From: Ceratodon purpureus
Taxonomy: Eukaryota; Streptophyta; Bryopsida; Pseudoditrichales; Ditrichaceae
DNA: 64,000 nt
NCBI GenBank assembly: GCA_014871385.1
Contig: CM026423.1
Location: forward strand, 5,742,967 to 5,806,966
Reading direction: 5' to 3'
The notes beneath the pieces were generated by a model. It was not told where the DNA came from, made no database searches, and was given only the letters and a program-made list of their open reading frames with translations. Shown piece after piece: positions 29,651-43,200 of this stretch (positions are counted from its first letter, which is position 1; the number at the start of each line of letters is the position of its first letter). Position numbers and translations under genes: made by a program.

Positions 29651-32540
29651 TCAACACTGATTGTGATGGTTTTGTACATACCTATACATAATGCTGACTT
29701 TCTAGACAATCTTGGCTGTGGAAAAACCTATCCAACCTACTAAAAAATCTCTTCAGTCTCCTAAATATCTACTCAAATGACAAGACAAAACTCACTGCAA
29801 AGAATATGAAACTATAATGATTGATTGTACATGTATTATATATCTTAGACAAGGGCAGGCTATTCCAAAAATCTCGAGTGCCCACACCTTCTCTACTCTC
29901 ATTCATTTTCTCACTTCTTCTCTCCTAGTCCAATTGGTAAACCCATATTCACCAAACCTACACCACAAGCTCATTACTCTGCTAATGTTTACAACATATT
30001 TTTTAAGTAGATTGGACATGTCTCCTATGAAGCTAAACATTTTAATTGGTAGGTTGGACATATTCACCAATACACGGGAGATATTGACTAGTAGATTGAA
30101 CAAGTTTTTTCCATGGGCTGCACTCTGTATAGAACCCCCCACTGCCCACCCCTTTTCTGCCCGCATTCAATTTTCTCTCCTCCCTCTCCCCCTGCCCGCA
30201 TTCAAAAAACCGCAATCCCTGCCCGTTACCACACCAACACGTCACATATTTACCGGGCGTCGAGTGCATCCATCCCTTCTATCATCCCCTGGACAGTACT
30301 GTACCGGTCCAAACCGAGCTCTTTCTCCTCTCGTGTCCAAACCCTGGAGGGAACTCTGTTTGCAGCCCTTCTTGCAGCCATCATCTCCATCTCTTGCCAC
30401 CTTCAATCCCCCAAAAGCCATCCGAAGACACTCACTGTCTAATTCAACTCATCGAGAAGTAAAAAAAATTTTAAAAAATTTGGAGGCTGGATTAGGGTTT
30501 GGTTTCAGAGGTGAAAGGTTGAGTAACACATGATGACGATGATTTGTGATGTTTGGGTTGTGTGGAAGCCATGATTGGAGACGATGGCGTTAAATCTTAT
30601 CGTCTGCAGCTCATCGTCAGCAGCTGTCGCACTCTCAAAGGGAAGTATCAATCACGCATGCGAAACAAATGCTGAGGGGGTTCAAAACAATCAGGGGAGG
30701 GACACACAGAGAGAAATAGATAGATGTTCAATGTATGTGTGTGTGTGTACAATTTTCATGTGTCAGGAGTTACTTTCATGCGGGAGATGAAATGTAGTAT
30801 TTTCCCGTCGACATGATGAGCGTCGTAGTACCGATCATCTGCATGACGACAAGTATCTCTCTTTATCTGGATTTTGCCGGTGGTAGCGTAACTCACCGGC
30901 AGCAGCAGCAGCTGCAGCAGGAGCGATAAAAAAAGGGGCAGCGCAGGCTGACTTGACAAGAACAGACCGTAATCAGCGCGTAATACGCAACCAATGTCTT
31001 CCGCTGTCGCAATGAATTCCGCTGCCGGTACTGCCCTGTCGCAAGGTAGAAGCGCATTCATTTCCATCAACTAACCCCCTGATTTTTCCATACAACCCCA
31101 CACTCGTAGATACGTACACATACCGTCTCCTAAAACCCAATCCCATTTCCATTTTAAAACTAATCCAACAAGCCCCAAATGGCGCAACTGGTGCAATTGA
31201 TGCAATTCCACATGCACCCCATTTGCAATTAACCAACAAACCCAGGTCCAGATGTCGCAACCCAAATGGCAAATCCCAACTCACATGCCCTGTGTTGGAG
31301 TTTTTTGTTTTTGGGTTTGTTTTTTGGGTTTTAGTTTTTCCGGGTATGTTTTCAGACAAATTCCCCCGACCTCTTTTCCCGGGGGGATATGATATCTGCC
31401 TATTAATCGCCGCAGGCTTGGACGCATCCGGTCCCGAAATGCGCCAATCTCCTGGAGGTACGGCACGGCAGGGCTAGGGTTTGTCCGTTTGTGTGGGGGT
31501 GGGGAGGGAGAGAAAGGGGGGAGGCCAGAGGGGAGGGTCGGTTGTCTGTATCGTGCTCCTTCTTGACGCCAAAAACCAATGACACATCACTCCCCTCGAT
31601 CATCCGGAGGTTCCACAGTCTTGGCACCTTCGAGCACCTTCCTTCGGTTGAGCTCTAGGCATGGTAATGGTATGTGCGTTGGATGACCAGCCTCGGTGAT
31701 CGTCGTGGTTGAGAGAGAGAGAGAGAGATATCTCTCGCCTCGGTTGTTGCAGTGGTAGAGTTTGGGCGATGTCAGTTTCCATCCATCCCTGGAGGGAGGT
31801 ATAGAAACCGGGGCGGGGGCGGGGGCGGGGGGGCACGGGGTTTACTACAGTTCGATGTGCTTGCTATTCTTTTTCTTATTTCCGGAGCTCCGCGCTTCTC
31901 GTGGTGGCGCTTTTGGCGTCTTAAACCCCATGCAAGTGAGTTCACACTCGGGGCCGAGCTGCTGACCGGGCGGAGGGAGGCTATTTCGGGGGGTGTTTGT
32001 TTTGACTTGTTGTTTTGGGGCAGATGAGATCAGTTGGTGGTGCAGTTGGAGGGTAATGTTGATGTTGTTGTGGTTGTGTCGGGGATCGTGGAATGTGGGG
32101 GCGGGGTGGGTGAGGAGTTTGAGTTTGGTGGTTCTTGGATTGGGAACTGGAGTGGACTGGGAGTGGAATTTGGGGGAGCTTGGATGGGGGGCGAGTGCGG
32201 GGATGATGATGACGAGGGGGGTTTCATGGGTATGAGGAGGGGGGGAGGGGGGGGGGGGATTGGAGTCTGGTTCTTGGTGCGGGATGGATTGATGATTGGC
32301 GGAGGTTTGGAAATGCAGGGCTTTGGAGCGAGGTGATGGAGGTGTAGTGGGGAGAGGAGGAGGAAGGTAAGAGAGCGGGAAGGTGGTCGAGGAGGAGGAG
32401 GAGGAGGGAGGGAGGGGGGTGTACGGCAGTCCGTTACTGGGTTGGTACGTGGGAGTTTTGGTGCGGGGGCGATCGTCGAGCTCGGGTGCCGTTACGGTGG
32501 CTTCGCAGATGGTTTTGGGTGGACTCGGTTGGTAGTCGTC
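29651..32540. other. Intergenic DNA becoming GC-rich upstream of the PHD-finger gene
   Basis: From about 30.1 kb the composition becomes mixed and then GC-rich. A 238-codon plus ORF (29817-30533) starts in AT-rich repeats and ends in low-complexity Pro/Ser sequence; I do not accept it as a gene. A (GA)n run lies near 31710-31727. Long G-tracts occur at 31809-31840 and 32236-32259. The GC-rich part from about 31.4 kb probably includes the promoter and leader of the gene at 32.5 kb. Confidence 0.45.
31809..32259 (+). promoter_or_regulatory. G-tract clusters with G-quadruplex potential upstream of the PHD-finger gene
   Basis: Two dense runs of guanine lie on the coding strand 280-730 bp before the gene: four or more G5-type tracts at 31809-31840 separated by single C bases, and a G7-A-G12-type run at 32236-32259. 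Both meet the simple pattern for intramolecular G-quadruplexes. Whether they act in the promoter or transcribed leader is unknown. Confidence 0.5.
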
Positions 32541-34764
32541 ATGTTTTCGAGGCAGCTTTGCTCGAATCCTCATTGCAAGCGGACGTCGCCGGGGGATGGA
32601 CCGTGAGTTGGAACCCTCGCTCTTGCGTGTTCGCTGTTGATATCGTTAACCACTTAGTTTGCCGCCTTTCCTCGCAGAGACTTTGGTAGCTGCTGCATGC
32701 TGACAATTAGCGCCTCTAGGGTCTTTAGGAATGCTGGAGGAGACGTTAACGGAATGCAGGTGCTCTAGATTTTCTTAGGTGCTTGTAGGTGGTGTTCCTT
32801 GGGGCGGTAGTTACCACAAGTTCTGTTTCGTGGCTTAATCTTCCAACCTCTTAGTTAGTGTGAAATTCAAATTTCGAGCCCCAGTCGAGCAGTTCATGGA
32901 CAGAGCCCGTAGATAATTCCGTCTGGACGTAGTCGCAAGTTTACAAATCGTGTCTTTCTTGGAATTTCGAGGGTCCATGACACGGAGGGTATAACTGCAG
33001 GACCTGTCGGTGGCATGTACGGAATTATGGAAGCCAGAAGGACCCCAAACATGTCACCTTGTGCAATGCCTGCAAGATCAACTTCGATCAGGTAATTCTC
33101 TCCACCGCGAGACTCTCCCTAACCCGGGTTGAAATACTCGTACGATCACCGAACATTGTCTGTCGCTTATTGGGCTTTGTAGTCGGAGAAGTCTTGTCGT
33201 ATTCGCCGAGGATCCGGGTCCTCGACAACGTGACGTAAGTCTCTTTTGAGTTCGGGAGGTCGAAAACAATTAGAGACCCATAAAATCTAACATGTAGTTT
33301 GGAATTGCAGGGAAAGTATTGTCCCTTCTGCGTGCAAATATACCGCGAGAAGGATCCTGACAGCTTCGACGGAAAGGAGGTACACAATGTTCAAGTTTTA
33401 TCTCCTGACTTCCGACATCCGCATCCGTTGTCAACATGGGATTCCCGTACGTACCGTAGTTTGTCAGTCCAGGTCGTTCATTATGTGATTGCACAGATTC
33501 TGAGATGGTATATTTCTCTGTGGTCTGATGCGCAGTGGGTAGGGTGCGACAATCGGACATGTCGTCGATGGGTGCATGTGGAATGCGAAATCAACGGTGG
33601 CAACCCAGTCGATTCCACAGCCTATTATCTTTGTCCCAGCTGCAGAGAGGTGCTTCTAATGGGCTGTGTCCTTTTGCTCTAGCCTGTCTGGAGTTTCTAT
33701 TTGTTCATGGAGTCTCCCTTAGAAGTGTGATGTGAATCTGCAAAGCTGATTTTCATGGGACCGAGCCTTTCGAGGAATTTGCTGACGTCGTTTTTTCATT
33801 CATCTTTCAGAATGCCCAGGAATTTGGGGAGAAAAAGAGATGTGGTCGTTTGCCTGTTCAGGAACCAGCAGTTGTTGCATCGACTCAGAGTTATGTGGAC
33901 AACAGTTCATCGGTGAGTGATTCTATTGGATTCCTTGAAATGGTGTTCATTTTTTGTCTCCGCTGGACATGCAGCGTCCCGTGTGCTTTTATTTTGAATT
34001 GGATACGTCTCGTCGGTATTGATATGCTACTTAAAGTCTGTCTCAACTAACTTAAACTGGGGAAATTGCTCTGCAGGAAGGGCTTGACCAGAAGCCAAAG
34101 ATGCCACTGTCCTTGAGGAGCACAAGACGACCTTTGCAAGTCGACCTCTCGAAACTTGATGTGAGTCCGTGGCATTTTCTGTAGTTTGAAATAGAAATGT
34201 TAGTTCTCTTTTAGTATCTGATGGTTGTTCGTCTGTGCTTGAGATTTGAATTCGGTGTGTGATGCTCCTTCAATATTTTCAACTCTGTCTGGCATTGACA
34301 GACATCCTCGTTGAAGCGATATCGACGCGTCTACAATCTGAGGGAAGTGGCAAGCAGCTGCAAGGTATTAAGCATCTACCTGGCTCTTTCCATATTGTTA
34401 CTGAAAGTTTCGATACTCTGTAGGTTGCAGGTTGTGTGTTGCGTAATTTGTTTCCATGCTTCTAATTATTCTATTCTTCATTTCATTGCAGGAGGAGCTA
34501 GTTCCAGCTGTCGCACAGCACTTTGCGGCGCAGGTATATTTCTTGCACAACACCGTCGCTGCCTGTCAGATCAGCTGGATGCTTTATTACGCAGGCCTGA
34601 GAATTACTGTAGTTCACCCTGCTGTCTAACGTCTCTAAGTTGATCTTCAGGTTGTGGAGGAGAATGAGACGCTTCTTTCCTTTGCATTCTTTTTGAAAAA
34701 ACAGCAGTCGTTTGCAACCTCATCGATGACCCAGCATCAGGTTGCGCACCCAGTGGCGAAGTAA
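32541..34764 (+). CDS. Nuclear protein with GATA-like zinc knuckle and PHD finger, about nine exons
   Basis: Well-supported exons are about 33002-33091, then 33311-33379, 33536-33649, 33811-33912, 34077-34160, 34302-34364, 34492-34533 and 34651-34764, all in phase. The first exon is proposed at 32541-32602 (MFSRQLCSNPHCKRTSPG), but its junction was not settled at base level. The protein has about 245 residues. TCRWHVRNYGSQKD with TLCNACKINFD resembles a GATA-type zinc finger. KYCPFCVQIYREKD, WVGCDNRTCRRWVHVEC and YYLCPSCRE form a C4HC3 PHD finger. Family knowledge: PHD fingers read histone tails, so a chromatin role is likely. The C-terminal half is basic (SLRSTRRPLQVDLSKLD, LKRYRRVYNLREV). 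Similar plant PHD proteins exist, but I give no symbol. Confidence 0.75.
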
Positions 34765-37200
34765 GATTGACATGTCCGACTCAAGGCAGTGCGAAGATCC
34801 CTAGGACCGATACTTTCGACCATGCCAGGCAGGGCACTGCGGTTTCGCTCATTCTTGTATCTGTACACTGACTCTGCGGTATCTATAACATGCAGCTTTG
34901 TAGGCACAATCCTAATTTAGGCACCGTAGGTGTAACATATGGCGGTCGACTTGGCAGAGACTGAAGTGTAACTGCTTGCTCAAGTTTCGCATCGGAACTT
35001 TTTTTCTTTTTTCAAATGTTTCCCGGTGAAGGTTAAAGCCAGTGGGGGAGATTGGGGACAGATACTACGGTAGCATATGACTGGTGGACAAATATCTCAG
35101 GCTATAGTTATAGACACTATTACAGGCTCTAGTCCAAATTTTGGTTATTGACTTTTTGAGAGCCTGGGATGCATGTAAGACTGTCCTCAAGGGAGAGGAA
35201 CACAAACTGGCATCGATTGATCAATTTTCTTGATTCCGACTTCACATGATCATTTGGGTGGAGTCGGAGACCGACCTACCTCTGCCACTGGCTGTCAGAG
35301 GTTTGATCGCGCTAAGATTGTAGGCTTCAAGGAGAAGTTCCTTCAGGGATTGAAGAGGTTTCAGAGGTTTACTACTTTACAGTTAACAAACTCACTAATA
35401 TATTTTTGATGTTCCCTTTCATGGATTTTATGACTGAAAGTGGTATACCTATCAGTAGGAACATTCTCTAAAATTAATTTCTCTCGAGCTGTGTAAGTTG
35501 AAACATCGGTTTGAAGAATCTGCTACCGATGAGAAACTCTATTAAATTTTCTGTCATATACGTGTGTGTGGTTTTGAAGTGTGTCAAGTTAGCTATATTA
35601 GTATCAAAGCAGACAGTAAACCATTCATATAAAAGAAAAAATAGGCAACTTGTCTGCTTCCTCCCTTAAGCAACCTCGAGCACTTGTCAACCACATTGGA
35701 TATGTCACGGGGTTAGTGCTCTAGTTGATATGTACTATGATTTATCTATGAGAAATGTCGATGTTGGGACTGAAAAGGGAAAGTACCTTCAAACGCCGTG
35801 GATATCATACGGTTGAATTGAACATGCCGTATTGTTGAATTGTACATCCATCCCGCCACTCATAGGAGAAAGATTGGGTATCCATCGTAACCTACCACCA
35901 GATAGTGAAATAATTGCACACGTATAATAACAATAGCCATGCGTAGTTATAAACTGAAATTACTATAGTCCGGTTCGTAGTGAAAATAGTCCGGTTCGTT
36001 ATATTTTTGTTTCTTTTTATTGTCGCAGAGAAATTCCATTGCAGAAGATGGATTGCAAGCCCACAGAGGGAACGGTTCGTTATATTTTGGAAAATTCCAA
36101 GAGCATTTAAAAAGACGAATAGAAAGACCGTTCTATGCATGCTCATCGCTTCTACGAAATTAACCGTCAACAATTACATCAGTACTACATCACTCAATGA
36201 TAGAAACCAACCACTCACATGAAATAAATTAACTGTTGGAACCACACAGACAGCCCTTGCCCAACTAATTGTTCACATGGAATATCATCACATATTTACA
36301 TCATATGGCCGAAAGGGCCATAATATCACCAAAGTACAACTTCAAGGTAACCACATGCAACACATTGAGTTCAAGTCGGAAGAGGATAAGCAAGTACATC
36401 AACAAGTACCGAGGACACAGACGTCTTTCTCCAAAAAAATTGAATTAGAAGAAATACTTTGTGAGGTACAAAGTAACAATTCACGCTCATAGAATCCAGG
36501 TGACAAGTACATGAAAACTTGGATTTCTCCCTGGTCTCGCAATGCACTGCTGGGCATTCATTGGGGCGATCAAAGCCTTTTAATACAGTAGAAAGAGATG
36601 TCAACTTTCTAATAAAAAGATAACATCGTAAACCGGACATGCTCTGTACAAGTGTCGAAACGTACAAATATAAAGGTGTTATGCCATACCCAATCAACTC
36701 TCCTCCAAGCTTCGTTTGGATAGGTGAGGCTTTTTCCCTCTTCTGCCGAACTCAGAAATGTCTGGATTCTGTTAAACTCTTGGAGCAGCCGAGCCTGTAC
36801 TGACCAAAAGAATTGAATCATCTCCTCGTGGTTAGCTGAAGTGGCAGAACATCTCTATGCTTGGTAGATGTTCTGGGTCCATCAATTTGGCAGCTACCTT
36901 TTGAAGTCTTTCTGCTGAATCATTTGCTTCCAATACCAAGGCCACGCTCACAGAACTCCACGTCAGAAGTGGTAGATTGCTCCTCCAACTCTGCATGGAA
37001 TTTGGTTCTCATGATGACAATGAATCCCTTCACTCCACGACGAAATGCTGTCAGCAGCGTCCCAGAATCAACCAAGTAGCAGTCGCTGATACTGCATGTC
37101 ATAACCGCTGTGAAGCAAGTGATACTACAACATGAAGTCCCACCAACCACCAATGTAATAAGAATCGGTCCATTGATTGTACCAAAGAAGCTCACGCAAT
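34765..37200. other. Intergenic DNA between the PHD-finger and receptor-kinase genes
   Basis: Probably holds the 3' UTRs of the two convergent genes. A short inverted or duplicated theme (GTCCGGTTCG near 35968 and 35990, and GGTTCGTTATATTTT near 35993 and 36074) is visible. Short ORFs on both strands, such as 35892-36173 (-) and 36371-36697 (-), lack recognisable domains. Confidence 0.45.
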
Positions 37201-40200
37201 CTAAGGCTTGTCAGAAACAGGCTCTTTAGAAACAGGCTCTTTGGTGATAGGCGCTTCGGAGACAACAATTACTTCATTGATTGGCTCTTCGGAGACGATG
37301 GTCACTTCGGGAATAAGCTCCTCAGTGATGGCATCATCCGTTACAGATTCGGCATTTTCGGTGGATTCTTCCACGGATTGCGTGTCGGTTGAATCTCTGG
37401 CTTTTCTCGTACTGGCCTCCATCAACATCCTCACAACCTCTCGCATGGTTGGTCGCTCTGAAGGCAAGCTACTTGTACAGAAAAGGGCTACTTTCAGGAC
37501 AAGAAGCATCTCCTCGATTACCACTACATCCGTTAAGTCCAATCGAGTGTCAAAGACACGGCTGACGGATTTGTGCAACTGCATGGCCTCCTTGACCCAC
37601 GTTACGAGATCTCCACCTTCGTCAACAGGTTGAATTGGACGCCTCCCAGTTAGCAATTCAAGCAACACGACGCCGAAGCTGTAGATGTCACACTTCTCCG
37701 TTACGTTCATGGTGTACGCATACTCTGCGCAACCAAATCGTCAAGTCTTAGTGACAGGTTCATCACTAAACAAATAAGCAACAAACGCAAAAAAATCAAA
37801 ACAATTTTAGACTCCCTGCACACTTAAATAACCACTAGAACGTATGATCGCAGATAGAAACAATGGTCTCAATGGTAACTCTCTTTGTTTCCTAGATTCT
37901 AGTTCACTAAAAAAACCTGAGTGGAAATCAAAAAGGGTGCGACTTTTGAGAACTATTGCATTGCGATCCATACCAGGTGCAATGTAGCCATAGGACCCTG
38001 CAATAGCAGACATTGATTTCGTATCCGCCAAATCGAAAAGCTTCGCTAATCCAAAATCTCCTACGTGCGCTTCGTAATGATCATCCAACAGAATATTGTT
38101 GCTCTTGATATCACGGTGAATAATCAAAGGTTTGCAATCATGATGCAAGTACTCCAGCCCTTCGGCAGACCCAACCGCAATCTTATACCGCAAATCCCAG
38201 TCCAGCTCACAATCCTCTTTCAACAAATGCTCACCCAAGCTCCCCTTGGGCATGTAGTCATACATCAGCAAATTATATCCTTGGTGAGAACAAAACCCCA
38301 AAAGTTTCACAATGTTCCGGTGCCGGATCTTCCCCAGAGTCTTAATCTCCGCTGTAAAGCTATCATAATGTTGTAACCCAGATTCTAATTGAGTCGACAT
38401 CTTCTTAACTGCTATCAGCTGCCCAGACGGCATCCTCGCTTTATAAACCCTCCCACAGGCTCCACATCCAATCTCTGCCGCATCACTGAAATTGTCAGTC
38501 GCGGCTACAATATCATTTAACGTCACCCCTGTTCTTGGTAAGAAAATTGTATCCTCCATTTCTTTTTCAGACACTTCGTGTACAGGAGCACCTGGACGAC
38601 GACAGAACCAGCAAGCGCCAACAAAAATTATCAGCAACGCGCCACAGATTACAACTGCAATAATTCCCACCAAAGCACCAGCCGACACGCTCGAGTCTTG
38701 CCAAAGGGGAGTAACGGGAGCCGGCAGGGTCACGGCTGGAGGGCAAGCAGTCGGTGAAGGCGCTCCACAAACCGAAGTGTTAAAAAAACTGCTCGCATTC
38801 AACCTGGCAAACAAGCCCCCGCTCGGCAACTGCCCTGACAACGGATTGTTAGAGACGTTGAAGTAAATGATACTCGTCATAGCTGCTAAAGTATTCGGTA
38901 CTTGGCCAGTTAACCTATTACTGGACAAGTCGAGCACCTCCAGCATATTCAGATTCCCCAACTCGTCTGGAATCCTCCCAATGAGCGCATTGTTGCTTAG
39001 GTTTAATCCATACTGCAACATACCCAGCATCCCTAAAGAGGAGGGGATGTAACCGGAAAAATGGTTGCCACCCAAGTGGAGGTACTGTAGGCGTTCACAG
39101 TCAACGAGAGTGTCCGGTACGGCGCCTTCCAATTCGTTCTCTCCAACGAGTAGACCTGACATGCTGCTAAGCGATCCAAACTCGGGAGGAAGGCTCCCGG
39201 TGAAGGTGTTGAAGCTCAGATCCAAACGCTGGAGCTGGCTGCAATTGCCGATCTCGGGGGGTATGTTCCCCGTCAACTTGTTCCCCGAGACGTTGAGATA
39301 AACTAGCTGGCTTAACTGGCCGATCTCCGTCGGCAACGCCCCTTCGAATTGGTTATCCGCAATGGACAGCACTTGCAGCTTCGATAACTCCCCGATTTCA
39401 GGTGGTATGATGCCACTGAAGCCGTTGCTACGAATCTCAAGCTGTCGCAATTTTTGCAGTGTCCAAACCTCGAGCAGAACCTCGCCGGTGAGAGAATTCC
39501 CCTCAACGTCGAGCTGCTGGAGCGAAGTGCACCCCAAGAGTCCCTGCGGGAGCGTCCCCGTGATCCGGTTGAAGGCAAGATGAAGTAGGGTCAAGGAACC
39601 CTGAGCGCACACTTGGGGTGGGATGGTCCCGGTCAACTCATTGTGCGAAAGCTCCAAAATGGTGAGGTTGCTGAAGCTCCCGAGCAACGGAGGGATATCT
39701 CCCGACAACAAATTCGAAAAGATTTGCAGCTTCACCAGAGTGGGTGACTGCTGGAGAGACGTCGGCAGCGAGCCGGAGAAGCTGTTGAGGGACAGATCCA
39801 GATAAGCGAGACTCGGGGCTAACCCTGCAACCCACGGAATTTTCCCAGAGAGATCGTTTTCAAAGAGATGCAGCAGCTCCAAGTTCGGCAGCTTGAAGAT
39901 AGACTCCGGAATGCCGCCCGTCAAGTTGTTCTCCGAGAGGTCAATCTCAACCGCCGAGGTTAGGTTTCCAAGGCTATCCGGGATGGTGCCCGAAAAATTG
40001 TTGGAGTAGATGTAAAGCTTCTCCAGAAAACTTAGGTATCCGAGTTCGGGTGGTATGGTCCCCACGAGATAGTTCCGGTAGATTGCGAGCAGCTGAAGGT
40101 ACTTCAACTTGCCGAGCTCCGGGGGGATCTTCCCTTCCAGATGGTTGTCCCAGATCACGAGCGAGGTAAGATTCTCCAGCAACCCAATCTCCGGCGGAAT

Positions 40201-40908
40201 GATACCCGTCAGCTTGTTCTGCGCAAACCCCAGAAAGTTCAAGCTCTTACACCCCTTGATCTCGGGCGGAATGGGCCCGCTTATGATGTTCTGCCCAGCT
40301 CGGATTATCCTCAAACTACTCAAGTTCCCGAGCGACGCCGGCAGAGGCCCCGTCAAGTTGTTGGTGTACAGCAGTATCTCCTGCAACGCGCTCATCTTCC
40401 CAATTTCCGCCGGAATAGCCCCTTGCAAGTTGTTATTCATAAGATACAAACTCTCCAGCGCGCGCATCTTCCCCACCTCCCTCGGAATCACCCCGCTCAG
40501 GTTATTCATACTCATATCCAAAAACACCAACCGCGACAGCGCCCCAATCGCCGCCGGAATCTCCCCCGTGAGCCGGTTCGACGACAGATTCAGGTACCGC
40601 AGCGTGACCAACTTGCCAATGCTGGGAGAGATGGTACCTGAGAGATTAAGCCCGCCGAGATCCACATCCACCACTCGCCCTCGCCGGCTACTGTTGAAGC
40701 AAAACACCCCCGTCCACTGGCACGGATACTCATCCTCCCCATTCCAGTCCCCCAAATGCCCATACACATCCCCCAAGCTCCCCTTCACCTCCAGCAACGC
40801 CTCCCCATCCGGCGACAACCCCTCCACCATCCCAAACACCACCACCACCATCACCACCACCACCACTCCCCATCCCCACCCCACCCCTCCCCTCCGCCTC
40901 TCCCTCAT
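37201..40908 (-). CDS. LRR receptor-like protein kinase (class XI-like), two exons
   Basis: Exons 37974-40908 and 37201-37724 join in phase (CACCTG to AGTATG), giving 1152 residues. Order: hydrophobic signal peptide (about 15-32), N-terminal LRR cap with CQWTGVFC, more than twenty LRRs of the plant type (LxGxIPxxIG), a membrane segment (about 740-768, [20 protein letters not shown]), then a kinase domain. The kinase has [36 protein letters not shown] and, across the splice, APEYAYT. These are all the residues of an active RD-type Ser/Thr kinase. Family knowledge: class XI LRR kinases perceive peptide ligands at the plasma membrane. The intron falls inside the activation segment (APE). The C-terminal tail is unusual: acidic and Thr/Ser-rich, with repeated (S/T)EEPI and KEPVS motifs. 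A (CT)n tract at 41210-41229 lies upstream. Confidence 0.93.
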
Positions 40909-41760
40909 GACGCCCGCTCTCCGCTCCTCTTCATGCCAAGCTATGTCCCCACCCCATCTAGTCGCCCCAATGCTTGACCGATTCCGAGCTTCACAGGCTC
41001 ACCCCGAGAGGACCACCATGGTGTGCACGAGGACTAGCATCTCCAGGCGAGGAGAGCACGGCGAGCGGCATCTCCAGGGAAGGGCGTGGAATGGCGCGGG
41101 AGCAAGCCGCGGTGGCGATGGTTGTGGCAGCACGCGAGCGAGGTCGCTGCGTCGTCGTCGTCGCTGTTGTTGGTGAGCCTCATCGCTAGTCTTGCCGACC
41201 TCCTCCCCCCTCTCTCTCTCTCTCTCTCTTCCCCGCACCGGTGGGGTCTTCACAGCATCGGTGGAGACTTGGAGTGGATCTTGGAAGGGTCTTGAAGGGG
41301 TCTTGGGGGTCTTGGGAGTCCTTGGAGGTGAACACGACAAGCTCTGGGTCTTGGTATAGGTGCGACTCGAGTGGGGCCCACTTCCTTCCAAGGAGTCTTG
41401 GAGGTCTTGGACTTGGGTGGGGCCCACGGTCTTCTCGGGCATGGTGGGGTCTTGGGAGTTTCGGTGGGGCGTATTGACGGGGTCTCGGGAGGTCTTGGGT
41501 GGGGCCCGCAGTCTTGGCCGCGGGGACGGGGGTGGGAACTTGAGGAACATGAGGGTTTTGTCACCGCTGTCTTGGAGTGAATGCGGGGGCGGCGAAGGGG
41601 GCGAGGGGGAGGATCACACGGTTTTGGAGGATACCGGGGTGGGGCCGGGGGGAGAGGGGAGGACAGTCCTGGGGATGCCGCCTTTGTCAATTGTCATGCG
41701 CGACCGGTGTCGCCGTCGCGCAATGCATGTGAAGCTGTGGGGTGTTTGATGTGGGCCATG
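40909..41760. promoter_or_regulatory. GC-rich upstream region of the receptor kinase with CT tract and GGTCTTGG minisatellite
   Basis: Upstream of the minus-strand kinase gene there is a run of about ten CT dinucleotides (41210-41229; GA on the sense strand), a type often seen in plant leaders. Next, 41275-41560 holds many irregular copies of GGTCTTGG/GGGTCTTGGG separated by 5-40 bases. Overlapping ORFs on both strands (for example 40109-41176 +) arise from this GC-rich composition and are not called. Confidence 0.5.
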
Positions 41761-43200
41761 GCTGTGTGTTGTGGTTGGTGCCTTGCCTTTCTTGTTTGCG
41801 ATGGTGTGTTTGGTTGTGGGTGTTTCATTGGATAATGGCGCTTCTAATTATGTCTGCTTCTAATTATGTCTTGTTTGCGATTTTGGTGGATATCAATGCT
41901 GACCCAGCCCATCACCACCGCTGCAAGCAATGGAACCTTTTCCAAAGTCTTGTGTGAAATATCCAATAGTTTTGATTGGAAGAATATATGGTTTTCAAGA
42001 TTGATGGAACTCATTTTTATAGTATTGGATTAAAATTTATTTTATTTGGAATCTTTAAGACGTGGTGGCGTGAAATATTTGTAAACACTACAAAATCAAC
42101 TCATTGTCGATCTAATGAACTATTGATTTTCACTATTTTTTGTGTGTAGAATCAATTTATTTTCATTCAACAATCACTTGATAAATTACACAAATTACAC
42201 CTAAATCAAACCTATTACTACATCTTTTTTCAATCTTTTTTAACCCCTATACGGCCAAGGGTGTTTTTGCTCAAAAGTGCCTCCAAATAGTCCCTTTTAA
42301 AAGCAAGCCGGATAGTGCAAAATTGGAACCAATTTTGGTATTTCCAACCATAAGATCTTGTATCTAACTACTACGTCTATATGCCTACCAAATCTCACTC
42401 TCTCATTCCATACCATTTGAGAGATTATAACATTCAAAGTTGAAAAAAAAGTTTTTTTTATCCTCCAAAAAGGGGACAGCAGTATTTTGGGGTCCAAAAA
42501 AACAATTTTTTTGAGTAGATTTGGAATGCGCCTATTTATTGTTCCTAGGTGAATTAGATACGTATTTACAAAATCTCATGCCCATGCAAGGTGTAGAACC
42601 TTGAGAAAATCATCAATTTCCAAAAGGAGGTATGCTGAAATTCACATACAAAGGCCGTTTTTTCACAATACAAATAGCATACGATAAAATCTTGGATTGA
42701 AAATCCAAACAGTGGAAACATGCTCTAGTGCATTTTCTATATATAGGGATTTTTATTTTTGAAAAAAATCAAAATCTCGATTTTTTGGTGGAATTTCAAA
42801 GTTTCATCTTTAGGCAGTTTTGGGCAGTTTTGGGCAGAAATTGCTGCATTCACAGTAGCTGAGAGCTTGTTCTTGGAAGGGCCTTTCATGCTCAGAGGAG
42901 TTTAACTTTTCCTCACTTCATCCAAAAATTATATTCCCATAAACCTCTTGAAAAAACCTTTTTCTACAAAAAAATTCAAAAAATTTCAAGTAAATTTGAA
43001 CTTTAGAAACCTGCCTAAAGTCCAAAAACGCCCATTCTAGGACTTTGGCGGTTTAGGGATTAACCCCTAAAAATCCAGCCGGTTTTGGACGTTCCAAAAT
43101 CCAAAATTGCCATATTTGACCACTTAGTGGGAACGACGGTTTGGACCAAAACAAATTGCTTCTTTTAGACATTGAACCGTAAAATCTTGTACTTTACTTT

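Noticed and set aside
29817-30533. 238-codon plus ORF
   Set aside because: Begins in degenerate AT-rich repeats and ends in proline/serine-rich sequence; there is no domain or splice support.
31845-32573. 242-codon minus ORF, Pro/Ser/Thr-rich
   Set aside because: Arises from G-rich sequence upstream of the PHD-finger gene. The translation is low complexity with no recognisable domain.
39770-39790. TCGGC...GCCGG near-palindrome in the receptor kinase
   Set aside because: The spacing fits but the right arm differs and it lies in ordinary LRR codons; a chance near-match, not a family member.
40109-41176. 355-codon plus-strand ORF opposite the receptor kinase
   Set aside because: It lies antisense to LRR-coding sequence, with low-complexity translation, and no domain. 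The minus strand gives a complete, motif-rich kinase.
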